DNA from: Corticium candelabrum
Lineage: Eukaryota > Porifera > Homoscleromorpha > Homosclerophorida > Plakinidae
NCBI RefSeq assembly: GCF_963422355.1
Contig: NC_085103.1
Coordinates: 1,572,231-1,636,230 of the forward strand
Direction: 5' to 3'
Length of the DNA stretch: 64,000 bases
Shown here in pieces: positions 55,177-64,000 of the stretch. Each line of letters opens with the position of its first letter. Within the stretch, counting starts at the first letter, position 1. A program made the position numbers and the translations under genes. The notes beneath the pieces are model-generated. The model was not told the origin of the DNA. It did not search any database and was given only the letters and a program-made list of their open reading frames with translations.

Positions 55177-56760
55177 TTGCTAAGAAGTTGTCTGAGTTTA
55201 TCTAAAATTAACCATCTTTTGCGAACAGTTCCACCTCGTTCTGTGGATTCTCAACTTGGGCGTTTTGACTGTGGTCTTCGTCAAGCCCAGGGTAGTATCA
55301 CCCAGTCCTCTATTTCGGATGCAGCTTGGTTACAAACTTCTCTGCCAATTCGCTTTGGCGGTTTAGGTTTGTGTGAGGCCCGGATTTCATCATCAACGGC
55401 CCTTCCTCGGAAGTTGTCATATGACTCGTCAGTTAACTGATCGCCTATTACATGGTGGTACGGTCTCTTCATTACAGCCTTCAACACTTAGAATCTCTGG
55501 TGAAGAGTTGGCCAACATGTGCTTTACTGATCTATTCACCAACTCTGACAACCTGATGAATACGGATGCCGTTCCTTCAGGACTTTCTCAAAAATCATTT
55601 CAGGGCCAAAATAGATGACATGGTTTATGCTTCTTTGAAAAACAACAGCAGCATAAGAGATCTTGCTCGTATCAATACCATCTCGTCCATTCACGCTGAA
55701 GCCTGGATCAAAGATGCTCCCAATGAAAAACTTGGGCTGGCATTTTCGAAACATGAGTTCATCACATCAATAAGGATCTGGCTGGGATTACCAATATTTC
55801 CACCACATCCAAATGCCCAAAGATATGGGTGTGGTCATATCATTGATCAGTTTGGGGACCACGCCTTGAGCTGTGGAAGCGGCCCCTTGCGAACAAAACG
55901 ACATGACAGTTTGAGGCGTATATTGTCCGGTACGCCCTCCACACCGACAATAGCGGAGTAAAGAAGGAACAGAGAATAGGTGGCCGACATCTTCATCGAC
56001 CAGGTGACATTTGTCATCCAGATTTTACCAATGGAAAACCTGCTTTCTTTAACATAACTGATAGTAATTCCCTCCAGCCCAGCTACATCGCTGCCGCTGC
56101 AACCAGTGCTGGTGCCGCCGTATTGGCGGGTGAAATGAAAAAGATGCCTACCATGATGATATCGTTGCTGCTGCTGGCGGAGAGTTCATCCCTCCGGCTT
56201 TGAAGACCCTAAGTTATTAAACACCTTCAAGCTTGAAGACTCTAAAGATTATCGCACTGAAGACTACAACCTGTAACACAACATCCCTTTGTCAAGCCTT
56301 CCAGAACCTCATTGAACAATTATCTGCGAAACTCTAGCTATTTAATACTCCTTTAGTGCACGCTTGTATGCAACTGCATTCTTCTAGTGACTCTCTTTGG
56401 GACTTGCTCACTTAGTATATGTTGATGTTTCACACACGTGTATATATATGCAACCATTTTACATCCCTCGAGTTTCTGAAACATCAGGAATAGTGGCAGA
56501 AGCGGCTGAGATGGACAAAGATGATCGTCACGATGCAAGAGTGACATCTGCAGGCGGGGTTTTCTACCCCTTGGTTGTGGAGTCGCTTGGTTTATGGTCA
56601 CCAGATATCCTACAAACTTTAAAATCTATATCTTATAAAGTTTGTGCTGTGCTAGCTGTTCCTTTCTGGAAAGCTTTAAACAACTTACTAGAGCAGCTGT
56701 CTGTAAAATGATGGTTGTATAACGCTAGAATGATTTCTAGCCGCATGCTTGCGGAAGTAG
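55177..56760 (+). pseudogene. REL-type LINE remnant of the TA-type family, two overlapping pieces
   Basis: First piece: CLSLSKINHLLRTVPPRSVD, TSLPIRFGGLGLCEARISSS, a frameshift, AEAWIKDAPNEKLGLAFS, the knuckle CGHIIDQFGDHALSC, and after another frameshift a nuclease part around 56000-56130 (GDICHPDFTNGKPAFF-type) with a decayed end at 56335. Second piece (56472-56750) repeats the final segment: [44 protein letters not shown]. It is clearly related to the frame at 32684-33918. Two copies of the same 3' segment mean two insertions or a local duplication. Just after it lies CCGCA-TGCT-TGCGG (56741-56754), comparable in place to the 3' hairpins of the other copies. Dead. Confidence 0.75.
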
Positions 56761-56799
56761 ATAAAGTTTTTGAGTTGGGACTTCCCTGTATCCTGCTAG

Positions 56800-58240
56800 T
56801 TGTTCACCAAAATTTTAATACATATTTAAAATATAAATACAGAAGCTTTCAACGCCTTGATCCGCCCCTCAGTTTTGAATGGTGAAATATGTATACTCTG
56901 TAAGCCTGGGAAATCATACCATACAACACTTCCATTTGTCGATAAACGTGTCGCTGGCGAGTGTTCACTAATCAGAGACCTCGAATTTTACTACTTATCG
57001 CCTTCTCAACCACAGTTGCATTAATCAAATTGATCAGCTGAAAAGTGAGTGAACATCGTATACAGAAACACTTCATGAAAGAAATGTGCCCGGTTTTGAC
57101 TTTATGTGTCAGATTGAATGAGTCATAAATTTGGTACTTCCATGACAGAACATCGAATAACTGGGATTCAGATGATTGAACATAAAATACTATAGTAGAT
57201 CGCTGTCTAGGACGTGTGGTGCAATTGGCCAGCAGCTCAATGGTGTCATGTTACCAACATATTCTTAGATGAATAGCAGTTCTTGTACATACAAAAAGAC
57301 ATGCCAAACTGCCTAAACGACTCAATACAATAATGGTGTACAAAAAGTGCAATACTGTAAAATAGTGATTTGAATCATTTACAAATGTGTCTTCACAGCT
57401 ATCGGACAATTCAGTATGTACAACTGTAATGATTAGGACAATTGATAGTTTGATACCTGTAAACATTTAGATGTTCAATGACATAAGAGTCAACATTACG
57501 CCAAAATAACAATATTTTGATTTGTTAAATCTTCTGCTCGTAAACCATCTTACAGCAGATGAACTTTACCTTTCCCCAACCTGGCTATGCACGTGACGTC
57601 GCGTGACTACTGTATGTAGATTAGTGGTTAGAACTAATACTACCAGGCTTCAGTTGTCAGGTCCTGATTTCAGTTGGCAGATCGCATAGTCTGCCATTTG
57701 TAGTCAAGTTTGCGATAGGCAGTCTACATATATATCGGTGCAACTTCTACACTGTGCCTATTGGTTAAATAGAGGCTCTAGGGCGAGGGGGAGCGAAGCG
57801 ACTGGTGGGGCGGGAGGTATACTGAGAACCACCCTTGCCGGAGTTGTCAACTTAGAGTTGAGATAAATTCGTAGGGGCGGTAGCGTCCGCCTGTATGTAG
57901 TCTAGAATCGGTGGAAGAAGCAGTCGCCAGCCGGTGTTGCGTATAGTTTGTACTGGGGCGGGGAAATAGTGTTTGCAGATTCTCTAGAGGATTATTAGTT
58001 AGGGTTAACATTATATCTCTATAGGGTCAGAGCTAACGGTATACATGTACTTAGAAGATTAAAATATGGAATCAATTGCTAGTATAAATGCATACACTGC
58101 CGATAGTAATCTATAGACTGTGAAATGATTTACAGTGCTTAGGCCGTAACTTGCCGGTTGACGTTGATGAGGAGGTGTGGTTAATACTTAAGTCATTACT
58201 GCGTAATATTCAGTCATTGGTCAATAGTTATTTGATTGTG
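56800..58240. other. Long non-coding stretch, no gene seen
   Basis: No family features in six frames. A GC-rich patch at 57778-57835 (GGGCGAGGGGGAGCGAAGCG) stands out from the AT-rich surroundings and precedes a region with several short direct words, but no RNA gene can be named. Confidence 0.4.
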
Positions 58241-58306
58241 CGACATGGCAGTGATGATTCACAGAAAATTGGTTCGCAGGCTAGAGGCTATTGAAGGGCG
58301 CCTGAA

Positions 58307-58570
58307 ATGTGGTTGGTAACGCAACAGACTTGTCCGAAGTGTTGCCAATCCATGACTCTGAGTCGACGTCCGGCCAAGAAATCGAGTGACTGTTTTTCTT
58401 GGCGGTGCACGAAAAGAGGCTGCGGAACACAACGTGGTATTCGTTCTGGGACGTGGTTCGACAAGTCACGTCTCGCTATTCGCCAAATATTCGAATTCAC
58501 CTATTCTTGGGTGCGGAAGGTATGTGTACGTCGTCAAATATGTCCTACGATTCATCTTGATCGACTTCCT
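58307..58570 (+). pseudogene. Merlin/IS1595-like transposase N-terminal fragment
   Basis: The block MWLVTQQTCPKCCQSMTLS... with FSWRCTKRGCGTQRGIRSG and SRLAIRQIFEFTYSWVRK shows the zinc ribbon (CPKC...CxxxxC) and following helix of Merlin-type transposases. The catalytic DDE part that should follow is not recognisable beyond about 58570. It is not close in sequence to the intact Merlin at 39.3 kb. Confidence 0.55.
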
Positions 58571-58789
58571 GACTTTAACTTTGCATATGTACAGATCCCT
58601 CAGAATGTTGCGCGTCTGGAGTCGGTTGTGCGTTGAGTTTCTTGAGATGAAACAGAGTCGACAATACACTGTGGGCTGGAGCTTATGGCTGAAGTGTTGC
58701 CTGAGAAGGCATTTCATGGTCAAGGGGCTACAAAGGGACATTCCGTAGTTATGGCAGATGACAGCCACACAGAGCGACAAGCAATACAC

Positions 58790-59475
58790 AGGTAATGGCC
58801 AACCGCAGTTCTCCTTCTCTTTACTTTTCATTGCCTCCAACGAAGGTGGACCTGGCTTTATGATGGAAAAAATTACATTCTGAAGAGATCGGTATACGCT
58901 TATAGGAAAGTTAAAGAGCTTTTCTACTCTAAATCGGAAAGAGAGCTTGAAAGGAATTATCGCAACTTTCTTCAGGCCCCAGATCTTAAGAAGTATCCTA
59001 AGTTTTCTTCCCATATGCAGTCACTATGGGCAAGAAAAAAAGAATGGACACATTGCTACCGCAAAATAACCCTCACTAGAGGCAATCACACTAACAACTA
59101 CGCCGAAGCAGGAATGAGAATTTTGAAGGAGCTAATATTCAGTCGTGTCAAACAAAGCCTTCAATTTGGTACAGATGCTACATTTCATTACTAAAATAAT
59201 TGAACGTTACTATCAGAGCAAACTGCTGAGTGTTGCCAACTGTCGACTTGACAGATTCATTTCTCTTCGTTATCAAGGTCTAAATGCTAAGGCATATGCC
59301 AAAGATGTTATTCACAAGATTTCAGAATCATGCTTCAGTTCCTAGCAAGAGTGAAAGAGGTGTCTTCTATTGTGTAGACATGGAAGTATCAGTGTGCACA
59401 TGCCCACGAGGGCAAGATGGGTCACCATGTAGCCACCAAGCTGCAGTTGTGTTGCACTATGGTAGCACATAGGCA
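58790..59475 (+). pseudogene. MULE-like transposase C-terminal fragment with SWIM finger
   Basis: Blocks in changing frames: FYSKSERELERNYRNFLQAP and a block ending RKKEWTHCYR (58915-59060), TRGNHTNNYAEAGMRILKEL (59080-59130), FNLVQMLHFITKIIERYY and ANCRLDRFISLRYQGLNAK (59160-59290), then SERGVFYCVDMEVSVCTCPR with GSPCSHQAAVV (CxC...CxH, a SWIM zinc finger, 59350-59455). The TRGNHTNNYxE...SWIM order is that of MULE-type transposases. The catalytic centre is missing and frames shift, so this is a fragment. Confidence 0.6.
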
Positions 59476-59509
59476 AACCTTTACCATTAGTACTCAATTT
59501 TTCTCCTGC

Positions 59510-60142
59510 GGTATCGAACTACGCCAAACTGCACTACGGGCAAAACACCCGCAGAGTTACTAATGAAGAAGGAGCTCAGGACGAGACTTTCGTTTCTAAG
59601 GCCGGAGTCAGGGAAGACTCTTCGAGGAGGAACATCGAGATCAATACGATCTAGCGACAGAGCAAGTTCGTAATATGAGCCTGGGAAACACCGTCAGTGT
59701 CTTAAACCCTAGACGTGACGGACGCGGGAAGTGGTTATGTGGGACGATCCTACAAAGGATAGGGCCAGTCAACTATCTGGTTGATGTCTATGGACAGCCG
59801 CGATATGTTGATGTAGAACATTTACTAAACCGAGATCCTCGGAGCACACCCGACGACTTCATCGAGAGTGGTCCAGAGCACGACGTGACAGTACCAACGC
59901 TGACACCGTCGGATGCCACAACGCGAGACCAATCAGTACCCGTAAGACAAACGGATGCGGGAACACCTGTCGAAGTTGATAGTCAGAGAGCACACACTCC
60001 AGTGACAACCACCCGTCCAGCCGCTGTGGTACCAGTACCAGTGGAAGAGGAAACCATGACAACGTCACCAGAGACACCAGGATCCCAAGAGCGAAGATAC
60101 CCACAACGTCAAAATCGACAGAAACCTGCGCGATACAGGTAG
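59510..60142 (+). pseudogene. Gypsy integrase C-terminal end
   Basis: Frame 1 reads TPAELLMKKELRTRLSFLRP (the SPAELLMGR-type motif following the integrase core). Frame 2 (59675-60142) reads GNTVSVLNPRRDGRGKWLCG, ILQRIGPVNYLVDVYGQPRY (the GP-Y/F module) and a Thr/Pro-rich tail ending RRYPQRQNRQKPARYR. These are the last domains of a gypsy pol protein. The upstream catalytic part is missing. Confidence 0.75.
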
Positions 60143-60154
60143 ATTTAGCTAAGG

Positions 60155-60335
60155 TGGAAGGAGTGTAGTGTAGTGACATCTGACACAAACTATATGCACA
60201 TAGAGTAGTACGTAGTACACGTGTGTAGCTTGTTATTGACTTACTTGAGTGTTGGCTAGTTTAGGCTGCAAATATAACACTGTGTCGAGTACTGAGCCTA
60301 CTGCGTCGAACCCCGAACTTACAAGATATAACAGT
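60155..60335 (+). repeat. Gypsy 3' polypurine tract and LTR
   Basis: AAGGTGGAAGGAG (60154-60166), a polypurine tract, precedes TGTAGTGTAGTGACATC..., the likely LTR start. The end is uncertain (about 60318-60335). It does not resemble the sequence upstream of the gag start at 54.8 kb, so the two gypsy pieces are not one element. Confidence 0.5.
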
Positions 60336-60339
60336 ATAT

Positions 60340-61920
60340 ATCTACTAACAGACAGATACCTGTACGGGAATACCAACGGTAGTTCAGTGTGTTCATTACA
60401 TACGTACTAATTAATTAGTGCTTGCCATTGGTAAGTGCATTAGTGGCCCCTGTCCAGTTCCACATGTCCAGATCTGGCCACTGAAATTCAAGTCCTTGGC
60501 CATGGTTGTAAAGTCATCAGCATGATAACGCGGAACAACAGTTTCCGTAAACCCAGAGATGCGAACTAATTGTCGAAGGTGTATCAATGCCCCCAAGCAA
60601 TCAAAGCTACCAGTAAGAGTAATAGGCATGCAAATAGGACAAGATTGATCCATTTCCAACTACTAACACAATGCGCATGCTCACGTATACTTGCACGTTT
60701 CTATATTCCACACTAATCCGATTCCACTGGAATACTTCCGGTTAATCCAGTGGAGCTCAACCGAATTTGTCGAGATTAAATGAGTAATGTTTCGATTATG
60801 AATATTGAACATCCTATTCCAATATCCGATGTACTACCTTATCCAGTCACCTTATAGACGATACAGACTGTATTATATGGACACAAAAATGGCCGAAACT
60901 AACGTGCGTTAGAAATATGTAACGTCCGGAAATCACTACCTACTAACGAAAATAGGCCGATTCAGAATGTTCCAGGAGACGGTTAGGACTGGCACTTTCG
61001 TGCAGAAGACACTTTGGGTAAGGAGATCATTTGATCTGCTGGACATGATCAGAACACGGCCCCAGATTTTTGCAGTTGTGCCAAAAACACAGGCGCACTG
61101 GTATCGCGTCAATTCTATGGCAACTAGCCGTACTAAATAACCTTCGAAAAATCAGTACTGCAGTCACAGGCCTAAAAAACCTATCTCTGCTCATTGACAA
61201 TAGCGAAACGTGGGGGCGGCCATGTTACAATGTCTTCAAGTCCCGTACAAGGCTCGAACTCCCGGATAAATATTCTGATGTTGTGGAATGGCATCCGAAA
61301 TGCTTGAAATTTGGGCTTTCGCGGAGGCTTTCCCTGCTTTTTAAATATTAATTGGTTTTCATCATTCTTGATTATGTACAAATATAACTTGTAGCTAACA
61401 ATTTTTTTACTATAAACATTGAAAACACAGTATATTACGACTGTTCTGTTCTACCACTAGATAAATTCATTTCCAGGCTTTAGGTTTTCTTCGCAAAATT
61501 CTTAGAAGAAATATTATTCTTAAAGGAATTAGTCGTGGAATCAAACCAATAAAAGTGGTGCAATCAAATTATACTAGAACTATTGTTTCCGCGAGATACG
61601 ATTTCCGTTCAAAGCGCAACATCCTAATGGTCACTTGCTCCGCTACTGTTGATGCAAACATCAAACAGACGTGGCCTAGCAATTCGGCAATACTGCGAAA
61701 TCAAAACCGTGTTCACGATTGAAAATGACTCACTTAGTAGTATCGCGGTATCTGACAGCAGCAGCAACCATCCAGCAGCAATAAACTCTGTAAGTTAATC
61801 CAGCGACGATATAGTGAAGACACTGAGCAGAAAAAGTAAATGTAAAGCCGCACCGAAAGTTGTCTGGTTGGGGAAACTCGCCCACCCGAGTTTAGTTAGA
61901 AGTTTGGCCGCTTAGTTTGT
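60340..61920. other. Long non-coding stretch, no gene seen
   Basis: No coding block with family features. It holds a short hairpin (CCACTGGAATACTTCCGG...CCAGTGG, 60727-60753). Confidence 0.4.
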
Positions 61921-61929
61921 TAAATTCTT

Positions 61930-62230
61930 CAAATCGTGTGTCTGACGACTGTAGTGTTAACTAATGAGGTATTGCAGGGAGTTGGATTCGGTGATCGAAT
62001 GGACGATGTAATCAGCGCGCCGAGTTTGAACGGCAGCCTTTTGCGCATGTGCATGCTGAATGTTTTCTGTTGCTCTGTGCGTATCCGTGTCGGAGGGGGC
62101 ACGCGTTTTGAGAGATGGCAAAATTCTTTGTGTGTTTGGCAACTGTAATACGTCTTCGTAAGGTGTTGCAGGAGGTTGGATTTGGTTTTCGAGTGAACGA
62201 TATACTCATGCTGCATGCGAACTGCGACCG
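61930..62230. repeat. Diverged direct duplication, ~190 bp apart
   Basis: GTGTGTCTGACGACTGTAGT...GTATTGCAGGGAGTTGGATTC (from about 61937) recurs as GTGTGTTTGGCAACTGTAAT...GTGTTGCAGGAGGTTGGATTT (from about 62131). Both continue into similar GAACGGC/GAACTGC endings. Non-coding. Confidence 0.6.
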
Positions 62231-62298
62231 CGAAGACACTCCCTCCTAAAAAGACGCTGAGTTAGATGATGATTAAAAAATTAAAAATAGAACTTTGC

Positions 62299-62352
62299 TC
62301 ACCCGCTCGCCCGCCCGCCCGCCCCGCCCGCCCGCCCCGCCCGCCCGCCCAT
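62299..62352. repeat. GC-rich simple repeat (CCCG/CCCGCCCG)
   Basis: CCCGCCCGCCCGCCCCGCCCG-type units on one strand, in otherwise AT-rich DNA; G-rich on the minus strand. Confidence 0.9.
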
Positions 62353-62800
62353 CTTTTTCTGCTGCATGTTACCCTAATCACACAATTTTTTTGATGCTGC
62401 CTAAGTTTTACCACTTTGCTCCAGCGGTAGCAAGATCTATTGCAAGCTAAACTCTTGCTTATCTTTCAACTCCCGCGCTGAATGCAGTGAAGACGGGCGG
62501 ATGCCGTTAGCTGCTGGCGATGCGTCTTTACCTATTCAGATCAAACACTAGTTCTGTGTAGATAAGCGAAAATGCATGAAAGCATGCACTCTGTGTGTAT
62601 TCAAAGTTTCTTGTCATTCAGTGTTTTTGGTTTTTGTCATCTATTTAATAGCACAGGGTACGGTAGTACCCCGTATGGAAGGATTGACACGGTTGTGTGG
62701 GCGTGGTATAATTTTGGACTTCCAGAAATCACCTTAAAACGTACCTAAATATCTTGAAAACGACAGAGAGAAAAGCTTACAAATTCAACTACGCTTGACT

Positions 62801-63307
62801 CAGTGGCGTAGCTACCACTGTTCACAGATTGCACGTAACCCCCCTCCCCCAAGCTAGCAATTTATTTCCGATCGTCTGGCAGTTCTCGACAGAGCCGCGT
62901 GATACTTTCGCTCAGTTTGGGGATTCCGAGGCCAGACATATTGCTCGCATGTCAAAAAGAATTCGCGTCATGTCGCGTCATGTACATGGCTTTGCTCGCG
63001 GACAAATCCTCGACCATACAGACATACACACGTGGCCATAGATTTCAATTTCTCCAAGATGTCTTGCGCATCTCGGCTTCTTTGTAGGTCTAAGAAGCAG
63101 ACATTATGAGGTTTTGTATCGGAGAATTTGCTATTTAATTAAACTGTTTGACGTTGAGTTGATCATTTTCAGATATACTATATCAGTAGGCCGCTACTTT
63201 GATGTCATGCGTATACATAATGGCAAACAGTTCTAAAGGAATATTGTAAAATGATTGGCATTGAGTTAGTGACTATTAATTTATATCCTGTGCATTGACA
63301 TTGAGGA

Positions 63308-63390
<83 letters not shown>

Positions 63391-63480
63391 TGTAATATTA
63401 TAATGTACTCACATATATTATTTTTGTTCGAGATTTGCGAACCCCCCCCCCCCCCCTAGTGCAGCAAAGCTACGCCACTG
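62801..63480. mobile_element. CAGTGGCGTAGCT-ended non-autonomous element
   Basis: Left end CAGTGGCGTAGCTACCACTG and right end ...AAAGCTACGCCACTG are inverted copies. The flanks share TGACT (62796-62800 and 63481-63485), possibly a 5-bp target duplication. C-rich stretches lie near both ends (CCCCCCTCCCCC and a C run), and a (TG)n tract lies inside. No transposase. Same end family as the elements at 1982 and 3608. Confidence 0.65.
63309..63387. repeat. (TG)n microsatellite
   Basis: About 78 bp of pure TG dinucleotides inside the element at 62801-63480. Confidence 0.97.
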
Positions 63481-63561
63481 TGACTACATCTGAATCGATC
63501 TCAGCTTGTCTTCAGAATTAGAAAAACGCTCGCCAATTTCGGAGTTTCGCTGGATTTTGTC

Positions 63562-63665
63562 TTCTTTCTTCTTCTTCTTTTTCTTCTTCTTGTTCTTCTT
63601 CTTCTTCTTCTTCTTCTTCTTCTTCTTCTTCTTCTTCTTCTTCTTCTTCTTCCTCTTCCTCTTCT
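63562..63665. repeat. (CTT)n microsatellite
   Basis: CTT trinucleotides with occasional TTT/GTT/CTC changes; the Phe-rich frame across it is an artefact. Confidence 0.95.
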
Positions 63666-64000
63666 TTTTCGTTTTGCATATCTCTTTAACTACGACTTAT
63701 TTAAAGCTAAAACTTTGGGAAACGACGTAGAATAAACCGACCTGTATTTTTTGATGATAGAAAAAGAGACATCTAAGAAAAAGGATTTATATAATTTATT
63801 TGAACCTGCTACCCTACGTACGTTACAAGTAATTGTTGTAAGCAATTGCTAACAAATAATAACCAGGCAGCCAATTACAAGCATCAATGTTACAAGATTT
63901 CAAATTGGATTTCAATGTGTCTTTAAAGCGTAAAATTCTGACCGTTGTAGAACCTTCCTTTAGCTGACCAAAAAACACTGCCCTTGGGATTCTATCATCC
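63666..64000. other. Window end, no gene seen
   Basis: AT-rich sequence with no coding block or RNA feature recognised. Confidence 0.4.

Noticed and set aside
54660-60335. One single gypsy element interrupted by later insertions
   Set aside because: The putative 5' LTR near 54.7 kb and the 3' LTR near 60.2 kb show no visible similarity, so they are treated as separate fragments.
61200-61290. tRNA gene on the minus strand (GGGAGTTCGAGCC)
   Set aside because: Only a B-box-like word is present; no A box at proper spacing and no cloverleaf.
63506-63730. Phe-rich protein frame
   Set aside because: Produced by the (CTT)n repeat.

Overview
The window looks like transposon-dense, AT-rich nuclear DNA of an invertebrate animal. 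Spliced genes have GT-AG introns, some very short (43, 47 and 69 nt where exon phases fix them). Long microsatellites are common, and the repeat families are animal types: Merlin, hAT, EnSpm/TNP2-like, DIRS, gypsy, and non-LTR elements with a restriction-like endonuclease. A sponge or cnidarian would fit, because DUF6589 genes and ZMYM-like hAT relatives are frequent there, but this is inference. I see no bacterial operon, rRNA gene, confident tRNA gene or CRISPR array, and no host housekeeping gene that is clearly intact.

Layout. 0-1.5 kb: decayed LINE tail. 2.2-16.5 kb: a DUF6589 gene cut in two by a 12.5-kb EnSpm-like DNA transposon (3191-15709) with ~40-bp terminal inverted repeats and a 2-bp target duplication. 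The transposon carries two divergent multi-exon genes, a TNP2/DUF4218-type transposase on the minus strand and a coiled-coil plus BEN-like protein on the plus strand. Nested in it are a Harbinger-type MITE, a hAT-type MITE, a 600-bp (CA)n tract and a truncated gypsy element. 17.2-18.4 kb: broken RecQ-like helicase gene (minus).

19.7-28.7 kb: five head-to-tail copies of non-LTR retrotransposons with restriction-like endonuclease. One is almost full length and four are 5'-truncated. They alternate with (GACA)n microsatellite. Four copies end exactly at ...TTGACAGACAG and carry a 3'UTR stem with a five-base loop whose stem sequence differs in every copy. A related copy at 32.7-33.9 kb sits inside a (TA)n tract, and another decayed one is at 55.2-56.8 kb.

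29.6-31.7 kb: pogo/Tigger-like transposase remnant continuing in frame into a cysteine-protease-like domain. 34.1-36.6 kb: DIRS-type retrotransposon with tyrosine recombinase (minus). 37.0-38.0 kb: unknown spliced coiled-coil gene (minus). 39.3-41.3 kb: complete Merlin element with ~370-bp inverted repeats, perfect 8-bp target duplication and an intact three-exon transposase, sitting beside a decayed ZMYM1-like gene (41.3-43.6 kb). 44.4-50 kb: a small zinc-ribbon ORF, a second decayed TNP2-like transposase, a SAMD3-like fragment and a decayed IS630/Tc1-like transposase.

51.8-54.2 kb: complete hAT element with an intact BED-finger transposase and perfect 8-bp target duplication, inserted into a tandem repeat. 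54.4-60.3 kb: SINE-like segment, gypsy 5' fragment, Merlin-like and MULE-like remnants, gypsy 3' end with LTR. 60.3-64 kb: mostly simple repeats and short inverted-repeat elements.

The genes do not form a pathway. The region is a layered record of insertions in which some elements (Merlin, hAT, the BEN gene) keep their coding capacity while others are ruins.
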